DNA from: Polytrichum commune | Lineage: Eukaryota; Streptophyta; Polytrichopsida; Polytrichales; Polytrichaceae | Length of the DNA: 64,000 nt | Direction of reading: 5' to 3' | Assembly (NCBI GenBank): GCA_950295325.1 | Contig: OX485806.1 | Location: 37,758,001-37,822,000, forward strand | In this document: positions 35,851 to 47,661 of the stretch, piece after piece | Numbering within the stretch: the stretch's first letter is position 1 | Layout of the letters: every line of letters starts with the position of its first letter | The notes under the pieces: generated by a model | Databases searched by the model: none | What the model was told of the DNA's origin: nothing | Seen by the model: the letters and a program-made list of their open reading frames with translations, nothing else | Position numbers and translations under genes: made by a program

Positions 35851-36340
35851 AGGAGTATCATTTTAAGATCAAGAGTTATAAGTTGAGATGTAAACGTTAT
35901 TCAAATGCAAACCAAAGTTTTTCTTGCTCTTTGAATGATCACATAGGCCTACCCAAATGTGTTCATTATCTAACCCATAATATTGACTCTATTTGAGCAC
36001 ATAGTCCAATATCAACTTAACGCATTTGTTATCGGTGTCCATCCCAACCCAAATACCAACCCAAAGTACATTTTGTCCAATGGATAAAATAATTATGCGG
36101 AGTATCATTTTAAGATCAAAAGTTATAAGTTGAGATGTAAACGTTATACAAATGCAAACCAAAGTTTCTCTTGCTCTTTGAATGATCACGTAGGCCTACC
36201 CAAATGTGTTCACTATTTGACCCAAAACATTGTCTCTATTTGAGCACATATTCCAATATCACCCTAACACATATGTTATTGGTGTCCATCCCAACCCAAA
36301 ATACCAACCCAAAATACATTTGTCCAATGAAGAATAGTGA
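35851..36340 (+). repeat. Two tandem copies of a 247-bp repeat related to the 7.5/10.3-kb arms
   Basis: The copies start at 35851 and 36098 and share GAGTATCATTTTAAGATCAA, AAGTTGAGATGTAAACGTTA, GGCCTACCCAAATGTGTTCA, TTTGAGCACATA and GGTGTCCATCCCAACCCAAA. The GAGCACATAGTCCAAT part is also in the arms at 7.5 and 10.3 kb, so this is one dispersed family. Confidence 0.85.
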
Positions 36341-37894
36341 CCACATAAGCTCCAACTACAATAGTTTGGCCAGAGCTAGACACCCGCTTCTTTGAGTTGG
36401 CCCCCAACCACCAGCCCAAGGTGAGAATGCATTAAATGTTATTAAAGCACATGTAAAAGTTTCTATCTGACCCCAAAATTAGTATCAGAGGCCTTGAAAC
36501 AATCTATAGAGATCAACTTGAAATGAACTGACCAGAAGTCTATGGAACTCAAGTTTTTTACCAGACCCCCTCTTTACTTTGGTAATAAGGTAGAAATACC
36601 ATAACCCATTAACCACCCTCTAGCCGTGCACTAGACCGCTGTGCACAATGGTGAAGTGCCATTTCTAAAACTGATCATGGCTCGGCGGCAACTTCAATGC
36701 GTGTACACTTAGTGTAGCCAATGGGAGTCAAGTGTTAATGTACTCATGAGGTAACCGATTTAGGCGATGTTTTGTATGGAAATGCAGATTACCGTGTTCG
36801 GTGTAGGGAGAATCTAGTGAATGAGTAGGGGTTTGGACAACTTTCCACTTTGAAAAATTGTAGCATTTTCTGTATAGGGAAGAAAAAAAATGAAACAACT
36901 TGCATTCTTCATGAATCTGTCTCGTCTATCTTGGAAAATTATCTCACAATTGTCAAACAAGATCTTCAATGCGAATGAATCACCTTAATTTTTTTTTCGG
37001 GTTATGGTATTTCTACTTTAGTGGTGGATGCCCAACCCAAAGAGGTCCGGTATCAAGCCCTGGCCCAATAGTTTACCAACTGCAACTAAGACTTATTCCA
37101 GAATCCACGAGACTAATTAAGGAAACATTGGAGTTATGATGCTTGATGTAAATGCTTAGATCCTCCCTTGATTGGTGAGGGATGGAGTAGAAATAGTAGG
37201 AGAACCTCGACACGATACAAGGTAGAAACTAGAAGGGGAGTGTAATAACGCTTTCCGTGTGGGCATATATATATATATATTCTCCTTAGAAGAAGGCAGG
37301 CATGGTGGGGTCATAGTAAGGAACATATTCCATCAATCCTTCAAGGCTAACGGTCATTAATTTGGCTTCCAGGTAGAGTCCGGGAAGTTCTGGGAGGCAA
37401 CCGGTAGATTTCCTGCAAATTTTCATTCATCCCGGTTTTTTTAAAATTTGCCCGGAAGTGGCAGTGAGGTGGTAAGAGTAGTCGGAAAATTTCCTAGAAT
37501 TTCAATTTCTTCCGGTGGCATTGCCTCCATTGGCCAATTTCAATTGGCAAATTTCCTACACTAAGAAAATATAGCCGGTTTTTTTATTTTCATGTATTCT
37601 TTGATTTTTTTGTACTTCTAAAGTATTGTTTTGTTCCATATCTCTGTCATGATTTGAACCTGGCTTTGCCCCTACCAAATTAGGGCCAGAGATTCAGCCT
37701 CCCAAAAATGCACAAACCTAGAATAAGATTCATGCATTTTTGGGAAGCTGGTTAGTACGACATGCCCACACATATGCAAAAATCAAAGCATGTGTTAAAA
37801 AACATAGAGGAAAGAACATACAATCCACCACTAATAACAATCAAAACATGTGGGAAGAGAATGGAAAGCATAAGATGCAACCAAATGCAAGGTA
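36341..37894. other. Intergenic/TE-derived, no gene; (AT)n at about 37266-37280
   Basis: Repeated CCGGAA/CCGGT-containing AT-rich blocks (37370-37560) resemble blocks at 39060-39240 on the other side of the hAT/LRR segment and may be subterminal parts of one element (inference). Confidence 0.4.
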
Positions 37895-38500
37895 TCAAGA
37901 CAAATCATCATATACTGAAGTGGAAGTGCTAGCTGTAGGACCCGTGGCTGCACCAGACAGATAAGTAGTTGGGTTAGCATAAAGAAACTTGTATTTTGTT
38001 TCATTCTTCCACATGGGTATGGCATCCATTAAAATAGCATCATACTCCTCTTCAGGCCCTTCTAAAGCAACTCTGAGTAAAGCTTCCAAGTTTTTGCTTC
38101 CCAATCTATTCCTTACCCGTGTTTTAATCAAATTTTGAATGCTAAAGGCTCTCTCACATGTAGCAGTGGAAACGCATTGCACTCTAGCAATTTCAGCAAG
38201 AATAAGTAGATTTGGGTACCTTATTTGTAAAGCATGATTCCAAGTAATCATACCCCACAAATCTCGAAAGGTCTTGTCCCCCCATTCGGTTGTGCATTGC
38301 AATTTGAAGGACAAAAACTCCCTCTTACAAGCCTGGACATCTAGAAGAGGAGGGAAAGAAAAACCTGCATGACTACGATCAGTTCCATAAAGCTCAAGCA
38401 ATTTTTCCAACTCAATAATCCCCCAACTCTGCAATCCAACTTGCTTTGATGGCATGTTAGAGGGATTTAGTACACAACCGAGGCAACATGGAGTCGTCAC
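37895..38500 (-). pseudogene. hAT transposase fragment, C-terminal dimerisation region
   Basis: The 201-residue frame matches the end of hAT transposases of the ZNF862-like type. The hAT dimerisation block is present: YPNLLILAEIARVQCVSTAT followed by CERAFSIQNLIKTRVRNRLG and LEALLRVALEGP. The BED finger and DDE/RNase-H-like core are absent, so it is a 3' fragment. The frame is open, which may reflect youth rather than function. An LRR-encoding fragment on the same strand lies directly upstream (38601-39030). Confidence 0.75.
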
Positions 38501-38600
38501 TTCTTCTTTTCAATTCTGTCATCTCAAAATTGCCAGTGCCACAAATTTCCCTGTTGCACACAATGCAGTCACTTGAATGCACACAAGAATTCGCACACAT

Positions 38601-39030
38601 TCAAACACAGAAGCAATCTAGGAGAGAATCGTCCAGAATGACATACGGGCAATAAGATTTGGACCACACAACCACAGGCTCCGACGAATTGGTCTTCTTG
38701 ATCTGAGTAAGTTGCGGGCACCAGCCAAGCCCAGTAGGGATAGCGCCGGTGAAGTCGTTGAAAGAGAGGCTCAGCACCTGCAAGCTGCTGCAATTGATCT
38801 CAGTTGGGAGGGTCCCAGTGAGAGAATTGTGAGAAAGGTCGATCACTTTGATGGACGGCAGCTGTGTGTACATCCCCGCAGGTATGCTACGGTTGCTACC
38901 CACAAGCTCATTGCTTGTTAGGTTTAGGGTTTGCAGCCCCTTGCAGACACCGAACCCATTTTCTGTGAAGTTCCCTTGGAGGATATTGTAGGAGAGATCC
39001 AGTTTGCTGGTTTGAGATCCAGTATGAAAA
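38601..39030 (-). pseudogene. Leucine-rich-repeat receptor fragment, probably captured
   Basis: On the minus strand about four plant-type extracellular LRRs can be read: SKLDLSYNILQGNF, LQTLNLTSNELVG, IKVIDLSHNSLTGTLPTEIN and LQVLSLSFNDFTGAIPTGL. The match starts abruptly at about 39030 with no signal peptide and stops soon after QLTQIKK with no membrane or kinase domain. It is therefore a broken piece of an LRR receptor-like gene. Its place between a hAT 3' fragment and AT-rich transposon-like sequence suggests gene capture. Confidence 0.7.
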
Positions 39031-39623
39031 TTAATTCCTATAAAGTATGAGATTGGCCGGCTACTAGCCTACAAAAATTATTTACAGTAGGTAAATTTCC
39101 CCCTTACACTAAAGGTAAAAGGCAAAATTCCTACACATAATTTTCTAGACCGGTCCATTTCCTACAAAAAAAAATTTCATCCGGAAGCTCATCCTACACT
39201 TTGCTATTTCATTCGGAAATTCTCAATTTCAACCGGCTAGGTCGTAACTAAATGCCGGTACTCCCCGTTCATAGCTTCCAGGCAGAAGAAATTAAGGGGA
39301 TACTAATAAACATCTCACTGATTTACAGTAGTGAGACTAAAAATAAACATGGTCGGAATGAAAGGAATATTGAGGAACTGGATGGATGGGATTGGTTCAT
39401 TCATCCACTACCAATTCATGTGACGTCAATTCATGTGACATTAGATGACAATAACTTCTTCTTCCTTTTTTTAGGTGTTTGGTGCGACATAAGGCCAAAA
39501 AGGCCAACGTCAACATGAATTAAGAAGCGAGAAAGACACATATTTGGAGGGGAGGTAGAGCCCCTCAAGTGTGGCACACTGTTACATAAGGTAAAGAACA
39601 AAGAACAAAATCATTTGAAACTC
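39031..39623. other. Transposon-like AT-rich sequence, no gene
   Basis: CCGG-containing blocks with TTTCCTACA-like motifs resemble 37370-37560. No coding sequence. Confidence 0.35.
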
Positions 39624-39779
39624 ATAACATTATTCAGATCCATAAAAGTGTTTCGTGGGATTGACAATATTCCATAAAATATTCTCCCATATTTGGACTG
39701 GCTGTGGGGAATATACAAGATTATTTTGTGGTTTATTGTCAACCCCACAAAATACTATTATGGATCTGAATAATGTTAT
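39624..39779. mobile_element. Foldback MITE (ATAACATTATTCAGATCCAT family)
   Basis: The left arm ATAACATTATTCAGATCCAT and right arm ATGGATCTGAATAATGTTAT are a perfect 20-bp inverted pair that continues with mismatches through GTGGGATTGACAATA / TATTGTCAACCCCAC. 156 bp, non-coding; sister of 29773-29891. Confidence 0.88.
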
Positions 39780-40803
39780 GCCACTAACCGAGGACAACCC
39801 CTAAACCATAAACCAAAGAACCAACCATCAGTATTTTGATATAATCGCACAAATCCATTTTGAAACAAGAGTATTTCTATGACATAGAAATGTTTCTCGC
39901 TCCTTCAGATGGAACAAGAGTATGGCAATTACAAGCTAGAGGACAATGTGAATCTCATGATCTTGCTAGTAGGAAATGGGTTACCGTTAGGTAATAGCTA
40001 ATGACACTCGTTTTTGAGCACTTGCCTAAAGCCCAACAATCACATTCGTGCACAAAAATCTCCATGTTGTTGCCATCGTTTCTCGCATGCGTTGCTTTCT
40101 GTGATGGGGCAATTCGATTTCAACCTCCTTGGCACTTGAATCCACTTAACAAAGCCAACATTGGGAAGCACGCCAAGTCGGCGGTTTGGTAGTTCTCCAC
40201 ATTATGTCCCCCCTCCTTGATGCATGCGTCGACCAATTGGTGCAAATGATTGCCTTATGTCACATTGGGTTTTGTCCTTCTATTTCATGTTTCTAAGATT
40301 CATAACATTGCTTAGCAAGAAAAAATTGTTATGTGGGGTCAACTGTGATTCTCCAATCTAACCTTGCAATTATGCAGTTTCAGGTTGAATTTGAGCAAGC
40401 AAAGCAATACTAAATCGAATATGAGTGAACACATCTTATCTACAAAGAAAATGTATGCTATTGGCATGGATACAATTTTTATTTTGTGCTTTGTGTTCTA
40501 TTCCCCCTTTGAGCCACATGTAACCAAATCTTAGACCTCCAAACCATGTAAGAAATCTCCTTCTTTTGCTATTCTTACGTGTTTTCTTTCTTTTGGGTTG
40601 AATTCTTACATTTGGGATGTTTGTTTCTAGGTAGAAGAGTGCCTTACACGTACGCCAACATGTTGTGAATTGAATGATCACTGATTTGGAGGTTAAGGGT
40701 GAACATATGTTGCCATCAAAGGCGATGAAGGTATTTCCAAAACATTTTTGAGAAAATAGCAAAGCAAACATTCAAAAGGCTATGTGTTGGGGGGCAACTC
40801 AAG
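39780..40803. other. Intergenic, no gene recognised
   Basis: AT-rich. A partial end of the previous MITE family may occur near 40308 (CATAACATTG ... TTGTTATGTGGGG). No coding sequence supported. Confidence 0.4.
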
Positions 40804-41564
40804 ATGAGATTCTACAACTGTGTAATGCACTTGATTTTTCTTATAAACAATTGCCTACAAATTGATGTTGTAGTAGAACATCCTAGACAAGCTAAGAGAG
40901 GGAGGGGTCGAAAGCCCTCTGGTTGGGCTTCCCAGTTGTATGCACCACTACTAGAGGAGTTTGAGAGATTAAGAGCAGTGGGTGTGAAATTGTCATTGTC
41001 ATTCTTGCAAAAATTGACCAAGCTTTTGATTGTCATTTCACATAACAAATGCAATCGTAATCACAGAGATCCTAGGGATTAGTATTTATTTATGTTTAAT
41101 CATAGACAAGATTAGCTATCCATGGATTCAAGGGTTCATGGATGTGAATGGCATTATTTCGCGACAACAAATTGGTCGTTTACAGTGCAACCTTCAAAAG
41201 AGCTGCACATAGAGATGATTGTTGTTTTTCACTTGCGAGTCTTGAGCAGAGGATTTCACTTGCAAGATGGAAATTCCATGAGGATTATATGGAGAACGTT
41301 AATGAGACCCATTTCATCACTAACCATGGTAATAGCAAGAGGTTAGGGTTTCATGGTCAAGGTGAGGTCAAGTATGCCAATGTGGTGTGGGGAGGCAGAA
41401 AAATGAGCATGATAGTGAGGATTACAGGTGGAGGTCAAGCAAGAATAACGGCTCCATTTATATCACCTTTACAAGCACGAGATGTGATTATCCCATTTGA
41501 GGCATTGAAGATGGTGGCCATGGAGTTTGCTACCGTACTAGACCAAGAGGATGGATTGATTTGA
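40804..41564 (+). pseudogene. pogo-like (CENP-B/DDE) transposase remnant
   Basis: Two pieces in different frames. The first (to about 41040) has a CENP-B-type DNA-binding segment: GRGRKPSGWASQLYAPLLEE and FERLRAVGVKLS. The second (from 41148) has the start of a DDE domain: NVNETHFITN, then LGFHGQGEVKYANVVWGG and MSMIVRITGGGQARI. In active relatives the first catalytic residue is the D of N-x-DETHF; here it is N. With the frame break and missing C-terminal core, the element is dead. Confidence 0.7.
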
Positions 41565-41565
41565 G

Positions 41566-41713
41566 TATGGTCACGTATGACTTCACACTACACTTGAGGA
41601 TCCGTGACCACACTACATGATTATGGAGGTGTTTTGGGACAACTTTTGAACACTTTCTTTTGGGCTCTCACAATTTCATGGTCACATCTCTTGGCTTGTG
41701 TGTGAAGTGGCCC
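41566..41713. mobile_element. Partial MITE copy related to 11669-12166
   Basis: Reverse complement of about 11669-11815, with GACTTCACACTACACTTGAG matching CTCAAGTGTAGTGTGAAGTC, and the terminal GTGTGTGAAGTGGCCC at 41698-41713. The other end is missing. Confidence 0.7.
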
Positions 41714-41802
41714 GAAGTTCATATGTAAACTCGAAACAAAGATTACAAGAATTGGAGGTCCCCCATTTATCCCCACTATGATTGGATGGATTGTAGGTAG
41801 TA

Positions 41803-41915
41803 GGGTGTATCAAGTGCTAGGAAAGTCACCCATCCAAGTACTATTCTGACCTTAGACGGCTTAACCTCAAAATTCTCATGGGATCCGAGTTAAGGCCTTG
41901 GGTTTAAGCCACCTT
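41803..41915 (-). pseudogene. 5S rRNA-derived pseudogene (or head of a 5S-derived SINE)
   Basis: On the minus strand the order and spacing of 5S rRNA landmarks are kept: CGGATCCCATGAGAA, GAGGTTAAGC, AGAATAGTACTTGGATGGGTG and a decayed 3' end. Box C (GGATGGGTGAC) is intact; the A box and intermediate element are degraded. The 5' end is poorly preserved. It lies next to a MITE fragment, not in an rDNA array. Confidence 0.7.
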
Positions 41916-44881
41916 TAACTCCTCGATTATCAAAGGTTCTTGGCATGCTACGGACAATGCTCTCATGTATGCCTCATAACACAACTCATTTCGTTCAACC
42001 AACATATATTACGTTCACAATCTCAAAGACTAAGATTAAAGGTAGTTGGGACTACATCGTGGGATGAATAGAAAGTAGAATTGCTGGAAGACGGCGAATG
42101 GCAAATGAAGTGAGACTTGGAGGCGGGTGGTCTGGCAAGTTACAAAACCCTATGAAAAAAAAAGTCCTTGAACTGGCAGTTGAGAGCATTAATTCACAAC
42201 ATGACCATCAAGGTCTTTCATATCCTCACAAGGCTATGCTAAGGTGTGGATCAGAGTTCGGGAAGTTTTTGAAGCCTTAGGCCATCGCAACCGTTCCCCC
42301 CAACGGCCACGCCAACGGCAGGTGGCCGGGGCGGGTCCCGGTACAGCCGCCACCGTCCTCCCGGCAACCCTAAATCCACTGCCGGTCACGCCATCGCAGC
42401 TGCCTTGGACGGCAGCTTGGTGTGCAATTTTTCCACCCTCCAAAACTTGACTTTTCCAGTCTGACACTGTTGGAGGTTTTGTCAATGGCTGGTCGGAGGG
42501 AACAAGGTGGTGGAATGGGATCACCAGAAGGGGGGCCAACAAAAGGTCCAATAAAAATGTATATTAAATATAAAAGAAATATATTAAAGTAAAAGAGCAT
42601 AAAGTAAAAACATCATATATACAAATGTTAAGTATAACGTAACTCATAGTTATTTAATTTAATATTTTAAATGATTTCAATTACTAAATAATTGAACGCT
42701 ATCATGGTAGTTTTTAAATAACCTCAAATTTAGCTTAAATTAAGAGAATAATAGAACGGCCAAACACCTATAGGTGTGTGTTGGTTTTTGTCATTGTCAA
42801 GAAAAGAATGCTTTGCGTGCAATTTTATATAAAATAAAATAATATTTTATAAGATTATATAATGATGTGACTAATGTAACCAATACCCTACCGAGGTATT
42901 AGTCACATTAGTCACAACGTTTTAAAATCTTGCACAACTCTCACACCGTGAGGCTTAACTTTGTTACAATTTTTGGTATAGTTGCCACATTAGAGAAGGT
43001 TCAATTGTGCAAATTTTTACGGTCATTTGATATTGTGACATATTGTAATGAATTTTTTTATTTTTTATTTGCTTTAAATTCAATTTCAAATCGAGAAAGG
43101 TCATTAGCGGCTCCGGGTAGTTGCACATTGATTCATTATTCTTAAGGCAGAACTAAGATCATGGGGTTTGCAATTATGTGATTGACTTTGATCAAGCACA
43201 GTCTTGAGTATGTGCATTGATCCCATTTCTCAAAGTGGAACTAAATTGTAAGGCGTGCAACTTCATGTACGTGATGCTCAAGGCCAACTGATCAGGTTGC
43301 AAAACCGATGACAATGAACTTTGAAAACGATAATCTGTAATTTAAAGATCCATTTCAACATCGCATTCAACTGGAGACGTCATGTGCACACTACTTACGC
43401 ACAAAAGGAATCAAAACAACCCACATTTATTTCTAAACTACAAGAAACAACGTGAGCGAAACATTGAAGAGGATCATCACTGTATATCATGTTCAGACGA
43501 ATTAGTGTGGGTCAGTTGAATGTCGGTTTTTTTCAGAAATAGTGCGGTCCATACAGTACTATACAAGTGAACAGCGTAGTTTTATCATGATGTTATGTTA
43601 CATATTATTGATGGAGTTTGATCTCTTTGAAAGTCGCGGCGGATTCGAACATGAAACCATGTGATGATTCGTGGAATCTTTGTTGAAACTGAAAGACAGG
43701 AAACGAGTCACACACGACGTCACCAAGGGGAGGTGACAATGAATGGTGAGGATCGTGGCATGGAACCCTCACGGCCAACAAGTAACTCAAACAGGCACAG
43801 CACAAAGTGCACAGAATTCACTGTTAGAGATCTGCTGTGATTAATAAATAACAGACTGTAAACTTACTGTCTGATCAGTCCCCAGCCTGTTATTAGTCGC
43901 ATGCTACATGAAATTCCTATGTTTAACTGAGGTTGATTCCAGCTACTTCATATTACCACAACATGAGATTAGTAGTCGTCACCTGTTCAACACACGACAG
44001 TTTTAGTTTTATTCGCAAACGAGGCAGTTTTCTGTAAGAAACTCAGACTTGTATACAATAAAATGAAATGAATTTTGGCAGTTTTACTGCCCATGTGATT
44101 AAGGGCTTGTTAAGTCGAGAGTTTGTCAGATGTATTCATCTTATTTGGATCTATTCCTATAAATGTTGTCGATCTGTAGATAGGAGGGCTTTATGATGAA
44201 AATCATAGTTCTTGACTATGAGTTTTTTTGGTGAGATGATTTTTTGAGTTTGTGATGGGCACTAATTTTTGGGCTCCTGGGGGTGGATTTGGGCGAACCA
44301 ACCCATACATGGCGGACATTAAGTTCCCCCATACGAACTATGGGGCGTGCCAGATCCGGGCGGGGGCAGCCTCCAATGAAATTTCTGAACCCAACCGAAA
44401 ACTGCTGCCCGCCCCGCCCAACTTCGAAAAAAATATTGCCCTTGCATTCTTGAAGGCCGCTTGACTACAAATCCCATATTGAGTGCACTTCACCTTCAAG
44501 GTCTAAAATCCAATATATATGTGCACTTCCAACTAGTAAATAAGCAATTCATTGGGATTTCATTCCGGAAGTGAAACCATCAATGAAGCACGTAATTAAC
44601 TTGGAGGTCAAATAAAATCATAAAGTCCTTATTAACATTGAGGTTATAATTTTTATGACTTACCATTTGAAATTGTCTTTGTCATTCTAAAATGACACTT
44701 AAATTTAGTGTGCTAATTTAGTATGTATATTTTATAATATTTTAGTATTTCCATCTACTTTCACAAGTATTCATACACGTTCAGACCAATTAAGTGTGAT
44801 TTAATGTAATTAAGTCTAATGAATTCTGCCAGACTAATTAATTAAGTCAAATTTCTAACATTTGAGAGACAATCCGGCTTT
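41916..44881. other. Intergenic, no gene; hairpin at 42864-42914
   Basis: Mostly AT-rich. A GC-rich patch at 42280-42420 has short frames without family resemblance. An 11-bp perfect inverted repeat (GTGACTAATGT / ACATTAGTCAC) around a loop of about 28 bases is at 42864-42914. The 3' part (44250-44465) encodes an unassigned short frame. Confidence 0.4.
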
Positions 44882-45800
44882 ATGAATTGGTATTTGTTGG
44901 GTTTATTTACGGAGAAAATGTTCAAGGAAATGACCCGTATCTCACATGCTACATTCAAATTTTTATACGGAAAATTAGGTCCGTTTTGGAAAAAACAACA
45001 TATTCGTTTAAGAATATCAATTTTTGTAGAAGAGAAGATTGCAATGTTTTTAGCTAGACTTGGTACAAGAGATAGGTTGCGTATGGTTGGAGAAGTATAT
45101 AGACTTGCGGAATATATAATTCCAAGGTTATCAGGGAATTTTGTAAAAATGGTGAGTATACATTTGCAAAAGATTTTTACTAAAATTCAAAACGAAATCA
45201 GATTTAGGGTTTTAGCAAAAGAGTTTGATTGGTTGCATAATATACCTTACCTTATAAGTTTCATAGACGGTTTACACATTCATGTGTTAGCTCCAATTAT
45301 TGGTAGAGGTGATCACTACTGCCGCAAGTTTTTTCAATTAGTTTTGTTGCAATGAATTGTTGATACGAATTGTTTTTTTTAATTACAAATTTGGGTGGAC
45401 GGGAAGCATGCATAATTGAATTATTTTTCAACAAGACCAATGTTAGAAGAACTTGTATGGAAGAAAATTTCCTATCATACAAATTGATTGGAATTGCGGT
45501 GTGTCTGGTACGACTTTGGATATATTGTCCTTTCAAAGGCAGTAATGAAGTATTAGAGCCTTACAAGGTACATTGGAATTTTATCCAATCTTCAATTCGA
45601 ATGTGTGTAGAATATACATTTAAAATTTTGAAGGGATGATAAGGGATAATTAAAAAAAATGGATGTTCCTTTACGATCAATGACGGATATTATATCAACT
45701 TGTATTATTTTACATAATTTATGAATCATCACGAAGGAAAAATTTGATGTAATATACATAAAAGAAGTCGAGGTTGAATTCAAAATAAAGGTTGAAGATG
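44882..45800 (+). pseudogene. Decayed PIF/Harbinger transposase (element 2)
   Basis: The first 157 codons are open and match the N-terminal half of a Harbinger transposase up to the first catalytic region (FIDGLHIHVLAP). Beyond 45355 the match continues in shifting frames and across stops, with readable LIGIAVCLVRLWIYCPFKGS, VHWNFIQSSIRMCVE, KGR-like and MTDIISTCII-HNL blocks. The E region and C-terminal helix are thus present but broken. It is diverged from the intact transposase at 930-2684, so it is a different lineage. The Ty3 element is inserted just after its end at 45863/45864. Confidence 0.75.
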
Positions 45801-45863
45801 GCGTGGTAAAAGGAGGACAAGTCCTTTAAAGGCAATGAGCTTCTATTGAAGAAATAAAATCTA

Positions 45864-46305
45864 TGTCACGTGAGGTGATATCGGGGGCTAAGTCACGTCA
45901 ATTTAGGAGTAAATGGACTCTACTAGGAGTCCATGTGTGTTAGGATGAGTAACGGACTCCATTGGGAGTCCTAGTTAGTTGTTCATCCCCTCCATGGATG
46001 AACTCCACATAGGATTGGGGTTGTATGGAGAGGAAGGCCTCTTGACTTGCCATTGTTGTCAAGTCAAGTCTTGTGAGTGTGTTTTGAGAGAGAGAGAGAG
46101 CTTGTTGTTGCTTTCTCATGGCTATGGTGTAGTAGATTATGAGTAAAGCCTTTGCATTCTTTCTCCACCACTTGCACTCTTGGATTCTCCCTTCGTGGAG
46201 TGAGAGATAGCTTGACTCTTGTGTGTGAATTTTAGAGTTTCTTAAGCTTTGTAAGGAGACATTTTAGTTTCTTAAGCTTGGAGAGAGAAACCCTCATACT
46301 TGACA
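45864..46305 (+). repeat. 5' LTR of the Ty3 element
   Basis: It starts TGTCACGTGAGGTGATATCG and can be read to CTTGACA at 46305; identity with the 3' copy stops at 46297. It contains a hairpin (CTTGACTTG ... CAAGTCAAG), a (GA)n run and two TTTCTTAAGCTT repeats near the end. Confidence 0.8.
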
Positions 46306-47661
46306 ACAATTTGCTCAAAATTTTCATTTTTTGGTTGTATTTCTGAGCTAGAATGGCCCAGTATTGAGAGCAAATGAGTGATACAAGTGTTTGAAAGCTT
46401 AGTTTGTCATTTCTTGCAACCCTCAAGAAGATTTTGAGAGAAATCTTCCCATTTTTCTTTTGTTGTCTCTTTGTGTTTTCTTCAAGTGTTGATGGTTGAA
46501 TCTTGAGATTCTATTTGGTCTCAAGATTCTCAAGTCACATCATTCTTGCTTGCAATTTGTAAAAGCAAAGTTTAATTTTTTTTTTAAATTTACAAACAAA
46601 CACAAACCAAATTTAAAATCCGAATTTTTTTAAAAAAAATTTTAAGCTCCGGAGCTCCACGGACACTCTTGGAGCTCTTGGAGCTCTTGGAGCTCCAATT
46701 CTGCACCCCGGGGCGGCAAAATCCCGGGGCGGGGGTGGACAATCACGGGCCGGGGGCGGGCGGCGCCAGCCGGGCCCCGCAGCTAGGTGGCAGCGGGCCG
46801 GGGGCGGGTGGGCGACAGCCTGGCCGGATGGCGGGCGGCGCCAGCCTGGCCCCCCCTCCCCTTTTCAGGTAACCCCCCCCCCCTTTTGCCTTTAAGTTAG
46901 ACTTGATTAACTTAGTTAGTTAGATTAATTAGCTTAATTAAGTTAGTTAATTAGGTTAGTTAATTCACTTAGATTAACTTAATTAATTAGGTTCATTAGT
47001 TTAAGCTAATTAAGTTAGGATGAGTTAAATTAAATTAATTAACTTAATTCATTTAAGTTAATTAAGTTTAAGTTTATTTTATTTATTTATTTTTGGTTTT
47101 GGTTTTTGTTTTTGTTTTGTTTCATTAAAACAATTATTTTATTTTATTTTATTTTATTTTCACATTTTTACTTTTACCTTTCAAACTTGGCATCCAATTC
47201 TCACAAACTTTGAGGTTCAAATTTGGGGGCATACTAGCTCCAAACGGAGTGAAATTTGAGCCTATCTTGTGTGAAATTTGCCAAGGAATCCAATGGTGTA
47301 ATTGGATTGTTGATTGGAATTCAAAATCATTGCTGAAATTATTAATTTCAACGCTGATTTTTGTTTTTGGGAGCAAATTAACTCCGAACGGAGTGAAATT
47401 TGAGCCTAATTTGTGTGAAATCTTCCTAGGAGTCCATTGGTGCACTTAGTTTGTTGATTGGAGTCCATAATCACCTTGGAAATGAGCCTTTTCAACGCTG
47501 ATTTTTCATTTTAATTACCAATCTCAAACCTTTGCACAATTTTGGAATTCTGGGGGCATAAACACTTGGCATTTGGCAAGGGATTGCCATTTATATAGCC
47601 CGCAACAGGTGCAGGTTGCCATTACCTTCTAGATAGTTGCAGGTACTCAAGTGATTATTTT
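46306..47661 (+). other. Ty3 element leader: GC-rich block, AT-rich repeat block and a 144-bp tandem repeat
   Basis: The 1.36-kb leader is strikingly patchy. 46644-46883 is almost pure G+C, with a GGAGCTCTT tandem and GGGCCGGGGGCGGG motifs, ending in C-runs. 46895-47060 is built of TTAATTAG/TTAGTTAA palindromic units. 47225-47506 holds two copies of a 144-bp unit sharing CCGAACGGAGTGAAATTTGA-like and TTTCAACGCTGATTTTT blocks. No long gene is present; a 67-codon frame in the GC block is composition-driven. Confidence 0.75.

Noticed and set aside
37640-37700. Minus-strand GGTTCAAATC resembling a pol III box B
   Set aside because: The spacing to any box A is too short and no SINE body or target duplication is seen.
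42244-42551. Pro/Ala-rich frames on both strands
   Set aside because: Short, composition-driven GC patch without motif or splice context.
46669-46872. Gly/Pro/Ala-rich frame in the Ty3 leader
   Set aside because: Explained by the GC-rich repeat block; no start context and no conserved motif.
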